Source: Lachnospiraceae bacterium
GTDB taxonomy: Bacteria > Bacillota > Clostridia > Lachnospirales > Lachnospiraceae
NCBI GenBank assembly: GCA_017934175.1
Contig: JAGBKB010000017.1
Span: 1 to 39,583 of the forward strand
Length of the DNA stretch: 39,583 nucleotides
Reading direction: 5' to 3'
In this document: piece after piece, positions 7,341 through 15,690 of the stretch
Numbering within the stretch: position 1 is the first letter of the stretch
Layout of the letters: every line of letters starts with the position of its first letter
Made by a program: the position numbers and the translations under genes
Notes under the pieces: generated by a model
Database searches by the model: none
What the model saw: only the letters and a program-made list of their open reading frames with translations
What the model was told of the DNA's origin: nothing

Positions 7341-8408
7341 ATATTTTTTTAGTGTATCATCTATAAAGTTTTGAAATTTTTCATCTTTCGTATTTACAGA
7401 ACGTTCTTTTAAAACTGCTTGATTTATGTAGTCTTCATTTGAAATGTTTATAGCACCTAAATATTTATAATTAGAACCTGCTTGAACAAGTGGGATAAAT
7501 TTTCCAACTTTATTTATCATAAGTCCATTGTCTAAAACTTCCATTGAGTGACCATCAATTACAGCATCTATGTTTTTGGTATTAGCAATAACTTTTGTAG
7601 AAGTCCATTCATCTGTTATTCCTTCTATACCAAGATGAGCAAGTAGTATTACTTTGTCGGCACCATCATTTATACAAGCATCAACACTTTCTTGTATTCT
7701 TTCATATAGGGCGCTTCCACCTTCATCTTCAAAAAAATAAATTAACTGATTGCCATCTTTATCAAAAAACTTATCATAGTTATTTCTTAAATATATAGTT
7801 TCAGGACTTATGACACCTACGAAACCTACATTAATATTGCCATATCTATATATGACATATGGCGCAAATGGAAGCCTGTGATTTTTTATATCATAGATAT
7901 TGCAACATACTACATGGGCATCTAAACTATTCATATTTTCAAAAAATGTATCTATGCCATAATTAAATTCATAACTTCCAGGAACTATTATGTCATATCC
8001 AACTTTATTTATAATTTCTATTGAAGACTTGCCATTTGATAAGTCAGCCTCTTCATTTCCAACTGAAAAATTACCTATGTCAACAAGCGTTGCATAGTTT
8101 ACATTTCTATCAAAGTTATCAACATAATATTTTATAGCAGATAATCCCAAATTGTCATTAAAAGAAGATAGTCCATCATTTGTGGAAAAAATAACCACAT
8201 CTTTAGTTTGATTGCCGTAATATTTATTTATGTGGATTTCTTTTCCATCTTTTTTAATTGTCTTATACTCATATTGCATGTGCGAAGAATTATGCCTTTT
8301 TACTTCTTCAGGACTATGATTTAAAGTTGAATTTGGGTTACTTTCGCAACTACATATGGCAAAAACCATTAAAAATACAAAGATTAATTTAATATGTTTA
8401 CTATTCAT
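7323..8408 (-). CDS. Degenerate UshA/5'-nucleotidase-like metallophosphatase lipoprotein
   Basis: A 361-residue probable lipoprotein (signal ending ICSC, Cys21). It follows the calcineurin-like catalytic domain of the UshA/5'-nucleotidase family: FSTNDG at 74-79, LVDIGN at 108-113, GYDIIVPGSYEFNYG at 137-151, LLAHLG at 255-260, IDGHSM at 284-289, and a closing VQAGSNYKYLG strand; the C-terminal nucleotide-binding domain is absent. Many metal and catalytic positions are changed: the His of DxH is Leu80, GD is GN113, GNHEFD is GSYEFN (145, 146, 149), and the last ligand is Met289. Asp78, His258 and His287 remain. Start at 8408 is chosen over an in-frame ATG at 8570 because it begins the signal peptide. 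Probably a non-enzymatic or altered member. Confidence 0.75.
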   Translation of the reverse strand: MNSKHIKLIFVFLMVFAICSCESNPNSTLNHSPEEVKRHNSSHMQYEYKTIKKDGKEIHINKYYGNQTKDVVIFSTNDGLSSFNDNLGLSAIKYYVDNFDRNVNYATLVDIGNFSVGNEEADLSNGKSSIEIINKVGYDIIVPGSYEFNYGIDTFFENMNSLDAHVVCCNIYDIKNHRLPFAPYVIYRYGNINVGFVGVISPETIYLRNNYDKFFDKDGNQLIYFFEDEGGSALYERIQESVDACINDGADKVILLAHLGIEGITDEWTSTKVIANTKNIDAVIDGHSMEVLDNGLMINKVGKFIPLVQAGSNYKYLGAINISNEDYINQAVLKERSVNTKDEKFQNFIDDTLKKYKKSGG

Positions 8409-8415
8409 AATGCCT

Positions 8416-8444
8416 ATTTTAGCACAATATTTGTGCAAATGCAA
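8416..8444 (-). promoter_or_regulatory. Possible promoter with internal palindrome for the 5'-nucleotidase-like gene
   Basis: On the minus strand TTGCAT (8444-8439), 17 bases, TAAAAT (8421-8416). Between and overlapping them is GCACAA-TAT-TTGTGC at 8422-8436, a perfect 6-3-6 inverted repeat that could be an operator. The -10 ends only 7 bases before the ATG at 8408, so this promoter would give a leaderless message; that makes the call tentative. Confidence 0.4.
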
Positions 8445-8480
8445 AATAGTTAAAAAACATAAAAAAATTAAAAAAAACAC

Positions 8481-8508
8481 TTGACAAATTATCAAAAAGT
8501 GGTAAAAT
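8481..8508 (+). promoter_or_regulatory. SigA-type promoter of the mraZ (dcw) operon
   Basis: TTGACA at 8481-8486, a 16-base spacer and TAAAAT at 8503-8508. Transcription should start near 8514-8516, leaving a leader of about 110 bases before mraZ. Confidence 0.8.
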
Positions 8509-8543
8509 ATACCATAATAGTGGTGGATAGTGTAAAAAAGTGG
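8498..8543 (+). promoter_or_regulatory. Probable MraZ operator: phased AGTG repeats
   Basis: AGTG occurs at 8498, 8519, 8529 and 8539, spaced 21, 10 and 10 bases, so all lie on about the same face of the helix; three of the four read AGTGG. MraZ is known to bind short GTG/TGGG-type direct repeats with a 10-base period upstream of its own gene. The first repeat overlaps the -10 hexamer and the others cover the expected start site, a layout suited to autorepression. Confidence 0.7.
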
Positions 8544-8590
8544 TAAAATAACATGCCCTCCATGTATCACTTTTCACATCCACCCTTTTT
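8522..8590 (+). promoter_or_regulatory. Long leader hairpin followed by five T upstream of mraZ
   Basis: GGTGGAT at 8522-8528 pairs with ATCCACC at 8578-8584. Further in, GTG, AAAA and AGTG segments pair with CAC, TTTT and CACT with small bulges, and ACATG/CATGT closes a 5-base CCCTC apical loop. TTTTT follows at 8586-8590. It lies between promoter and start codon, so it looks like a leader attenuator; the overlap with the AGTG repeats is complete. Confidence 0.55.
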
Positions 8591-8623
8591 ATCTCAAAAA
8601 TAAGGTAGAGAGAACTCTAATAT

Positions 8624-9049
8624 ATGTTTACAGGAGAATACAATCACACAATAGACCAAAAAGGTCGTTTAATAATTCCAAATAAGTTTAGAAACTTACT
8701 TGGTGAAGTTTTTGTTATTACAAAAAGTATAGATGAGTGTCTCGAAATATATGATAAAGAAACCTGGGACAAGTTTTCAGAAAAAATAAATGCACTTCCT
8801 TATGCAAATAAAAATGCAAGAGAGTTTAAAAGAATATTTATAGGAAGAGCGTGTGAAGTAGCACCAGACAAAATGGGAAGAGTGCAACTGACAGTAGCAC
8901 TTCGAAATGTCGCTTCATTAAAACAAGATATTACTTTCTTGGGTGTAGGAGACCATATAGAACTTTGGGACACAGATACTTTTAAGAAAAAAAATAACTT
9001 TGATGATTCTGATGAGATGTCAAGAAAGATGGAAGGACTTAATATATAA
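8624..9049 (+). CDS. mraZ: Transcriptional regulator MraZ
   Basis: A 141-residue DNA-binding protein, first gene of the dcw cluster, known to repress its own operon. Two tandem AbrB/SpoVT-type swapped-hairpin repeats: the first around MFTGEYNHTIDQKGRLIIP (1-19), the second around the CEVAPDKMGRVQL segment (about 77-89). The length is that of the family. Ribosome site is GAGAG close to the ATG, with a weaker AAGG further up. Its stop overlaps the rsmH start (TAATG), so the two are translationally coupled. Matching repeats lie at the promoter. Confidence 0.96.
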   Translation: MFTGEYNHTIDQKGRLIIPNKFRNLLGEVFVITKSIDECLEIYDKETWDKFSEKINALPYANKNAREFKRIFIGRACEVAPDKMGRVQLTVALRNVASLKQDITFLGVGDHIELWDTDTFKKKNNFDDSDEMSRKMEGLNI

Positions 9050-9996
9050 TGTTTGAACATACTCCAGTATTATTAGAAGAAACAATAGATGGACTTAAAA
9101 TAAAAAAAGATGGTATATATGTTGATGCAACACTCGGCGGTGGAGGTCATAGCGAAAAGATACTTGAGAAAGTTGATGAAGGAACTGGATTTGTTATAGG
9201 CATTGACCAAGATGAAGATGCTATATCACACACCAAAGACAAATTAAAAAAATATATAGACAAAAAAAAATTATTTATAGTAAAAAATAATTTTGAAAAT
9301 GTAGATGCAGTATTAGATAGTTTAAATATAGAAAAAATTGATGGTATCTTATATGACTTGGGAGTATCAAGTTATCAATTTGATGAAGAGAGCAGAGGTT
9401 TTTCTTACAACAAAGATGCAAAACTTGATATGAGGATGGATAAAGAAAATACTCTAACTTGCGAGATGCTTGTCAATGATTTTAGCGAAGAAGAAATATA
9501 TAAGATTATAGAAGAATACGGTGAAGATAATTTTGCAAAAAATATTGCAAAAAAAATAGTTGAGTATAGACAAAATAAAAGAATAGAAAATACACTTGAA
9601 CTTGTAGAAATTATAAAAAGTGCTATACCGGCAAAACTTAGATACACTGGGGTAAAGGGCAAAAACCCAGCCAAACGAACTTTTCAGGCATTTAGAATAT
9701 ATATAAATAGAGAACTTGAAGTAATAGACAATTCACTTGATAAGGTTGTAGATAGAGTAAATGAAGGCGGAAGGATTTGTGTTATAACTTTTCATTCTCT
9801 TGAAGATAGGTTAGTTAAAAATAAGTTCAAGACATTTAAAAATCCTTGCACCTGCCCAAAAGGTTATCCATGTGTGTGCGGTAAAAAGAGTAAAGGGCAC
9901 ATAGTTAATAAAAAGGTTATAACTGCAAAGGATTTAGAACTTGATAAGAATAAAAGGTCTAAATCTGCTAAACTTCGAATTTTTGAAAGGGGGTAA
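9049..9996 (+). CDS. rsmH: 16S rRNA (cytosine(1402)-N(4))-methyltransferase
   Basis: A 315-residue S-adenosylmethionine-dependent enzyme that methylates N4 of C1402 in 16S rRNA (MraW/RsmH). The SAM-binding motif DATLGGGGHS is at 26-35; ILYDLGVSSYQFD and RTFQAFRIYINREL are family signatures, and VITFHSLEDRLVK with the Cys-rich loop CTCPKGYPCVCGK closes the protein. Start overlaps the mraZ stop by one base. Standard second gene of the dcw cluster. Confidence 0.97.
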   Translation: MFEHTPVLLEETIDGLKIKKDGIYVDATLGGGGHSEKILEKVDEGTGFVIGIDQDEDAISHTKDKLKKYIDKKKLFIVKNNFENVDAVLDSLNIEKIDGILYDLGVSSYQFDEESRGFSYNKDAKLDMRMDKENTLTCEMLVNDFSEEEIYKIIEEYGEDNFAKNIAKKIVEYRQNKRIENTLELVEIIKSAIPAKLRYTGVKGKNPAKRTFQAFRIYINRELEVIDNSLDKVVDRVNEGGRICVITFHSLEDRLVKNKFKTFKNPCTCPKGYPCVCGKKSKGHIVNKKVITAKDLELDKNKRSKSAKLRIFERG

Positions 9997-9997
9997 A

Positions 9998-10441
9998 ATG
10001 GCAAGCGAAATATTATACGGTCAGAGCATTTTAAAACCCTATTTTAATATGCAAAAATTTGAAGATACTATTTATAATAGACCAAGAATAAGAATTGAAA
10101 GAATAAAAAAAAGAAAAAGAATAATGGTGTTAGATAAATTATTGGTGGTGGTGGCAATTTTACTTTTTGCTGTATTACTTACATATATTTCTGCTATTGT
10201 ACTTATGCAAGTAAGAATACACACTAAAAATAGCGATATAAATAGACTTAAAAGTTCACTTGAGATTAAAACAAATGAGAATGGCGAAAAGATAGACACA
10301 ATTAAAAGTGAAATAAAGTTTGATGACTTGAAGATGAAGGCATATATGGAATTTAATATGATAACTCCTACAGAAAAAAATATAATATATTTTGATAAAA
10401 CTGACAATGGATTTGTCCGTCAGTATGAAAATATTCGGTAA
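9998..10441 (+). CDS. ftsL: FtsL-like septum formation protein
   Basis: A 147-residue bitopic membrane protein: about 45 cytoplasmic residues rich in Arg/Lys, one transmembrane helix at about 46-70, then an extracellular helical segment with Glu/Lys/Ile/Leu spacing like the FtsL/DivIC coiled coil. Similarity is by position and architecture rather than by residues, which is normal for FtsL. AAAGGGGG precedes the ATG at 9998; an in-frame ATG at 9941 lies inside rsmH and is rejected. Expected to join FtsQ and DivIC in the divisome. Located between rsmH and the PBP gene, as in other Firmicutes. Confidence 0.8.
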   Translation: MASEILYGQSILKPYFNMQKFEDTIYNRPRIRIERIKKRKRIMVLDKLLVVVAILLFAVLLTYISAIVLMQVRIHTKNSDINRLKSSLEIKTNENGEKIDTIKSEIKFDDLKMKAYMEFNMITPTEKNIIYFDKTDNGFVRQYENIR

Positions 10442-12263
10442 AAAAGAGAAAAAAGTAAGTGGACCAGAAAGCCTTATAAAAAGAAGATTATTGCTTGTGA
10501 ATATAATCATAGCAATAATTTTTGTATTGTTAGGTATAAGAATATATTACTTGATGGTTATAAATGGTGATTATTATAATAGAGTAGTGCTCAGCCAAAG
10601 ACAGATTAGTTACAATTCGCAAGTTCTGCCAAGTAGGAGAGGCGACATACTTGACTCGGATGGCAATTTACTTGCAACATCTATAAAAGTATATAATTTA
10701 ATCATTGACCCAAAAGTTATCACATCAACTAAAGACAATAGATATGTAAATGCAACTATAGATGCTTTGTCAGATGTGTATGACTATAACAGATTGGAAC
10801 TTCGAAATCTAATAGAAGAAAAAAGTGATAAAGCATATATTAGGTATGCAAGAAAGATTTCTAAAGAAGAAAAAGAAAAATTTGAAAACTATAGAGATAA
10901 AAAAAATGAAGAGTATAAGAAACTTGGAGTAAATGATAGAATAAACGGCGTTTGGTTTGAAGAAGAATATAAAAGATATTATCCAAATGATACACTTGCA
11001 TCCAATGTTATTGGTTTTGTAAATGGCGATGGTGTGAGTGTGATGGGACTTGAACAATATTATGATGCAGAACTTTCTGGTGTGAATGGAAGAAAATATG
11101 GATATCTTGGAGATAATTATGAACTTGAAAGTGTAAGCAAGAAGGCTATAGATGGATATAATATAGTTACGACTATAGACCAGAGAATGCAGAGAATCTG
11201 CGAAGAAAAAATAAATGAATGGAAAAATGGTGAGATAGGTTCTAAATCTGCAAGTGCACTTATTATGAATCCAAATAACGGCGAAATCTACGCTATGGCT
11301 TCAACAAATAGTTTTAACTTAAATGACCCAAGAGATTTATCTGACTTAGATGAAGAGTATGTAAAAGAAGTCGGCAAAGAAAATATCTGGTTTAGTAGAT
11401 GGAAGAATATACCAGTGCAGGATACATATGAACCAGGCTCTACTGCTAAAATCGTTACATATTCAGCAGCGATAGATGAAAATGTAGTTAAAAGTGATGA
11501 AGAGTTTGAATGCAAGGGTTTTATAGAGTTAGATGATGGTGAACACAAGTGGAGAATAAGATGTGTAAATAGAAATGGTCATGGACATCTTTCGCTTATG
11601 GAGACACTTACTAAATCTTGTAATATAGGTATGGCAGAGATGGCTGAGGCACTCGGAGCAAATACTTTTATAAAGTATCAAAAAACTTTTGGATTTGGAC
11701 AGTTCACTAATATAGATTTACCAAATGAAGCTAACACAAGTAAGTTTGTACACAATGAAAGCAATATAGGAAGGACAGATTTATCAACTAATTCTTTTGG
11801 ACAAAACTTTAACTGCACTATGGTTCAACTTGCAGCAGCATTTTCTTCTGCAATAAATGGTGGCAAATACTATGAGCCACATTTGGTAAAAAGAATAGAG
11901 AATCAAAACGGAACATATATAAAACAAATAGTAAAACCAATACTTCGAAAAACTATTTCAGAGAGTACTTCAAAATATTTAAGAGAATCACTTTTTGAAA
12001 CAGTTGAAACTGGAACTGGAAAGTTTGCACAAATTAAAAATAGAAATATAGGTGGGAAAACTGGTACGGCTGAAAAATTGCCAAGAGCAGATAAAAACTA
12101 TCTTGTGTCATTTATAGGATTTGATGATAAGGATAGTCCAAATCTTGTATGTTATGTAGTGGTTGACCAGCCAAATCTTGAAGGTGAAGCACAAGCAAGT
12201 GCTACATTTGCCACAAAGATATTTCACGATATTATGAAGGAAGTGTTATCAGAAAATGAATAG
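10425..12263 (+). CDS. Division-type class B penicillin-binding protein (FtsI/PBP2B/SpoVD family)
   Basis: A 612-residue peptidoglycan transpeptidase that cross-links septal wall. One N-terminal membrane anchor (about residues 19-42), the dimerisation domain with LPSRRGDILDSDG, and a transpeptidase domain with all three motifs: STAK (active Ser339, Lys342), SCN (398-400) and KTG (545-547). There is no C-terminal PASTA domain, which SpoVD and many PBP2B proteins have. The start is uncertain: ATGs at 10392, 10407 and 10425 all lie inside ftsL without a clear ribosome site; 10425 gives the usual short cytoplasmic tail. The end overlaps mraY by 8 bases. Confidence 0.92.
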   Translation: MKIFGKKEKKVSGPESLIKRRLLLVNIIIAIIFVLLGIRIYYLMVINGDYYNRVVLSQRQISYNSQVLPSRRGDILDSDGNLLATSIKVYNLIIDPKVITSTKDNRYVNATIDALSDVYDYNRLELRNLIEEKSDKAYIRYARKISKEEKEKFENYRDKKNEEYKKLGVNDRINGVWFEEEYKRYYPNDTLASNVIGFVNGDGVSVMGLEQYYDAELSGVNGRKYGYLGDNYELESVSKKAIDGYNIVTTIDQRMQRICEEKINEWKNGEIGSKSASALIMNPNNGEIYAMASTNSFNLNDPRDLSDLDEEYVKEVGKENIWFSRWKNIPVQDTYEPGSTAKIVTYSAAIDENVVKSDEEFECKGFIELDDGEHKWRIRCVNRNGHGHLSLMETLTKSCNIGMAEMAEALGANTFIKYQKTFGFGQFTNIDLPNEANTSKFVHNESNIGRTDLSTNSFGQNFNCTMVQLAAAFSSAINGGKYYEPHLVKRIENQNGTYIKQIVKPILRKTISESTSKYLRESLFETVETGTGKFAQIKNRNIGGKTGTAEKLPRADKNYLVSFIGFDDKDSPNLVCYVVVDQPNLEGEAQASATFATKIFHDIMKEVLSENE

Positions 12264-13209
12264 TTTATATGACATTTTATTTAATCCAGTGTTTTTGTTT
12301 ACTCTGATATTTGTGTCATCAGTTATACTTTTTTATGCTGCATACATAGAACTTGGTGCTATGCAGTTTAGACAAGTAGTTAGGGATGATGGACCAGAGA
12401 CACACTTACAAAAATCAGGAACTCCAACTATGGCAGGACTTGTATTTATTATTGTTTTCTTGATAGTAGAAATATTTTTACTTATACTTAAAGACTACAT
12501 CAATGGAACATTGGCACTAAAGATAAATATATTTATTATAATATTCGGATTTATAGGACTTATAGATGACTATTTAAAAGTAACAAAGAAAAATACAAAG
12601 GGGCTACCTGGAATATTTAAATTAGTTCTTCAGATTCTTTTTGCTGGTTTTGGACTTATTATTTGTTTTAACTACAATACTATGTCTAACATATTTGTTT
12701 TTGCCTTCCTTATATTTATAATAGTTGGTACAAATAATGGTGTCAACTTTACTGATGGTATAGATGGACTCTGTGCACTAGTTACAATAGTAGTATCAAT
12801 ATTTTATATAGTTCTTTCAAAAAATCAAAAGACTAATGAACTACTTTATATAAATCTTTTGATACTTGCTATACTTCTTGCATTTCTAATTTTTAATCAT
12901 CACCCAGCGAAAATATTTATGGGAGATACAGGTTCTTTATTTCTTGGAGCATATGTTGCATTCATGGCGATTGCACTTGATGTGATGTATTATCTGCCAA
13001 TCTTTGGAATAATATATATGTCTGAAGTTATATCTGTTATTTTACAAGTATCATATTTCAAGATTACAAAAGGTAAAAGACTTTTTAAAATGGCACCTAT
13101 ACATCATCATTTTGAGAAATGTGGTTTTAGTGAGAACCAAATAGTTATTATGTTTACAATAGTAACTATTGTAGGTTGTATAATTTCGTATTATTTAATA
13201 AGGAGATAA
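12256..13209 (+). CDS. mraY: Phospho-N-acetylmuramoyl-pentapeptide-transferase
   Basis: A 317-residue polytopic membrane enzyme that moves phospho-MurNAc-pentapeptide from UDP to undecaprenyl phosphate, making lipid I. Catalytic motifs: DDYLKV at 104-109, NFTDGIDGL at 164-172, and GDTGS at 223-227 within HHPAKIFMGDTGSLF, plus the PIHHHFE motif at 281-287 that binds the substrate. About ten membrane helices. The ATG overlaps the end of the PBP gene (ATGAATAG), indicating coupled translation. Confidence 0.97.
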   Translation: MNSLYDILFNPVFLFTLIFVSSVILFYAAYIELGAMQFRQVVRDDGPETHLQKSGTPTMAGLVFIIVFLIVEIFLLILKDYINGTLALKINIFIIIFGFIGLIDDYLKVTKKNTKGLPGIFKLVLQILFAGFGLIICFNYNTMSNIFVFAFLIFIIVGTNNGVNFTDGIDGLCALVTIVVSIFYIVLSKNQKTNELLYINLLILAILLAFLIFNHHPAKIFMGDTGSLFLGAYVAFMAIALDVMYYLPIFGIIYMSEVISVILQVSYFKITKGKRLFKMAPIHHHFEKCGFSENQIVIMFTIVTIVGCIISYYLIRR

Positions 13210-13210
13210 A

Positions 13211-14569
13211 ATGCCAAAAGCAATAGTTTTAGGAGCAGGCTTAAGTGGTATTGCTGCCTCAAAACTTTTAATTAAAAATGAAGTGGAAGTGTTGTTATTT
13301 GATAACAACCCTAAAGTTAGTATAGATAAAATAAAAAAAAGTATATATGGTAAAATAAAGTTTAAAGTTGTTCTTGAAAAAATAAGTGATGCAGAATTAA
13401 AAGAGATGAATCTATGCGTTATAAGCCCAGGTTTCCCTAAAAATAATTCAACTTATTTACAAATAAAAAAACTTAATATACCAGTTATATCAGAAATAGA
13501 ACTTGGATATTTATATAGTAAAGGTCAAGCGGTTGGAATAACAGGTTCCAATGGTAAGACAACAACAGTAGAACTTACAGGAAATATATTAAAGAAAAGT
13601 TTTAAAGATAAAGTACAAGTGGTGGGAAATATAGGAGTACCATACTGCGAAAAGGTTCTTAAAGAAAAGGAAGATACAAAGTATGTAATTGAGTGTAGTT
13701 CTTTTCAACTTGAAGACATAGTAAAATTTGAACCACGTATTGCAGCAATACTTAATTTTAGTCCTGACCATCTTGATAGATATGAAAGTTACATAGATTA
13801 TATTAATGCTAAACTAAATATTGCAGTAAATATGAAAAGTGGGGACACATTGATACTAAATTATGAAGACCAAATATTAAGAGATTTAGTTCTTCAAAAG
13901 AATATGTTTAATTGCAAAACAGTTTTCTTTAGTAGTAAAAGAACACTCACAGAAGGATTTTATTTATTTGACAATGCGATATTTTATAAAGACAAAACTA
14001 AGACTATTAAATTATTGTCGGTTGATGAATTACAGATAATTGGCAAACACAATTATGAAAATGTTATGGCGGCAATGGCTATAGGTTATTATATGGGAGT
14101 GACATTTGTAGACATAGTTGATGCCTGCAAAGAGTTTAAGGGACTTGAACATAGAATAGAGTTTGTTAGAGAGAAAAATGGAGTAAAGTATTATAATGAC
14201 TCAAAAGGAACCAATCCAGATGCTACTATAAATGCTATAGATGCAATAAATGGAAAGATAATACTTATTGCAGGTGGAAGAGACAAGGGAATAGACTATG
14301 GCAATCTTATAATGAAGGTTAAAGAAAAAGTGAGATACCTTATACTTATAGGGGAGGCAAAAAAGAAAATTGCACTTAAGGCAAAAGATTTTAACTATAA
14401 TTATATAATATTTGCAGATACTTTAGATGAGGCAGTTGATATAGCAAATAGTTATTCAAATGTAGGCGACAATGTTTTATTATCACCTGCTTGTTCATCG
14501 TTTGATATGTTTAAAGATTATGAGGATAGAGGACAAAAATTTAAAGAAAAAGTGATGAGCCTTAAATGA
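13211..14569 (+). CDS. murD: UDP-N-acetylmuramoyl-L-alanine--D-glutamate ligase
   Basis: A 452-residue cytoplasmic Mur ligase that adds D-glutamate to UDP-MurNAc-L-Ala with ATP. N-terminal UDP-binding Rossmann domain (GAGLSGIAASKLL at 8-20), central ATPase domain with TGSNGKTTT at 111-119, the NFSPDHLDRY segment, and a C-terminal domain with YNDSKGTNPDAT and LIAGGRDKG. An AGGAG in the mraY 3' end serves as ribosome site. The stop overlaps the ftsW start (ATGA). Confidence 0.97.
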   Translation: MPKAIVLGAGLSGIAASKLLIKNEVEVLLFDNNPKVSIDKIKKSIYGKIKFKVVLEKISDAELKEMNLCVISPGFPKNNSTYLQIKKLNIPVISEIELGYLYSKGQAVGITGSNGKTTTVELTGNILKKSFKDKVQVVGNIGVPYCEKVLKEKEDTKYVIECSSFQLEDIVKFEPRIAAILNFSPDHLDRYESYIDYINAKLNIAVNMKSGDTLILNYEDQILRDLVLQKNMFNCKTVFFSSKRTLTEGFYLFDNAIFYKDKTKTIKLLSVDELQIIGKHNYENVMAAMAIGYYMGVTFVDIVDACKEFKGLEHRIEFVREKNGVKYYNDSKGTNPDATINAIDAINGKIILIAGGRDKGIDYGNLIMKVKEKVRYLILIGEAKKKIALKAKDFNYNYIIFADTLDEAVDIANSYSNVGDNVLLSPACSSFDMFKDYEDRGQKFKEKVMSLK

Positions 14570-15690
14570 CAAAATTAAAAAATAAAAAATTTGAATATAT
14601 AACATTTACTACAGTGCTATTCCTTGTGTTTTTTGGCTTGATAGTGTTATATTCCGCATCTTCAATTTCTTCAAGTAGGCTATATGACAATCCTATATAT
14701 CTTTTTGTAAGGCAATCTTTTTTTTGTTTGATTGGTGTACTTTTAGCAGTTGTTATATCATTTATACCATATAAGTTATACTCAAAATTTGCAAAATATA
14801 TTTTTATAGTGTGCTTGATGTTTGTAGTTGTCACAGCATTTGCAGGAAGGATATCAAGAGGTGCAAGTAGATGGATGATGCTTCGTGGAGTAATATTTCA
14901 ACCATCAGAACTTATGAAACTCGCTATGATAATTTATCTGTCCAAAGTAATAACAGAAATAAAAGGTGACTTTGAAAATAAAGAAAATCTTTTTAGAATA
15001 ATGATGATTGCTTACATTCCTACATTGGTTGTAGCACTTTCAAATCTTTCTACAGGTATAATATTATTTATAATTTCAACTTCTATGATATTTATTGTGT
15101 CAAAGAAAAAACTTATTTTCTTATTTATAATTACACTTATAGTTGTTGCATATTTATTTGCAAGCCCTATGGCAAATCTTTTATCTTCAGCAGGACTTCT
15201 TAAAAATTATCAAGTGGGGAGAATCCTTGCGTGGAAAGAGCCAGAAAATTATCCAGACATAGCATACCAAACTTTACAAGGACTATATGCTATAGGTTCT
15301 GGTAGAATAAGTGGCAGAGGATATCTCAAGTCAATTCAAAAATCATTAATACCAGAAGCACAAAATGATATGATATTTACAATTCTTTGTGAAGAACTTG
15401 GAATGGTTGGAGCAGTTGCCTTTCTTGTATTGTATTTAATTTTGATTTATAGAATTTTTTATATTAGTTTTAGACAAAAAGAAATATCACTTATGCTTCT
15501 TACTTTTGGTATAGGTGTTCACATAGCACTTCAAACCATTCTCAATATCGGTGTTGTTACTAATTTATTACCAAATACAGGTGTCACATTACCTTTTGTT
15601 AGTTATGGAGGTTCATCACTTCTTGTTATGTTTATGGAGATAGGTATTGTGATGTCTGTTGTTAGATATGAAAGAGTAGACAATGAGTAA
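14566..15690 (+). CDS. ftsW: FtsW/SpoVE-type peptidoglycan polymerase (SEDS family)
   Basis: A 374-residue membrane protein of about ten helices in the SEDS family, which polymerises lipid II at the septum with its partner class B PBP (encoded three genes upstream). Family features: GASRWM and FQPSELMKLA near 99-117, the ALSNLSTG loop (the place of the usual QPDLGT), QNDMIFTILCEELG, and LPFVSYGGSS near the end. The usual catalytic Asp region of the QPDxGT motif reads LSNLSTG, which lacks the Asp. Overlaps murD by 4 bases and ftsQ by 8 bases. murG, commonly next, is absent. Confidence 0.93.
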   Translation: MTKLKNKKFEYITFTTVLFLVFFGLIVLYSASSISSSRLYDNPIYLFVRQSFFCLIGVLLAVVISFIPYKLYSKFAKYIFIVCLMFVVVTAFAGRISRGASRWMMLRGVIFQPSELMKLAMIIYLSKVITEIKGDFENKENLFRIMMIAYIPTLVVALSNLSTGIILFIISTSMIFIVSKKKLIFLFIITLIVVAYLFASPMANLLSSAGLLKNYQVGRILAWKEPENYPDIAYQTLQGLYAIGSGRISGRGYLKSIQKSLIPEAQNDMIFTILCEELGMVGAVAFLVLYLILIYRIFYISFRQKEISLMLLTFGIGVHIALQTILNIGVVTNLLPNTGVTLPFVSYGGSSLLVMFMEIGIVMSVVRYERVDNE

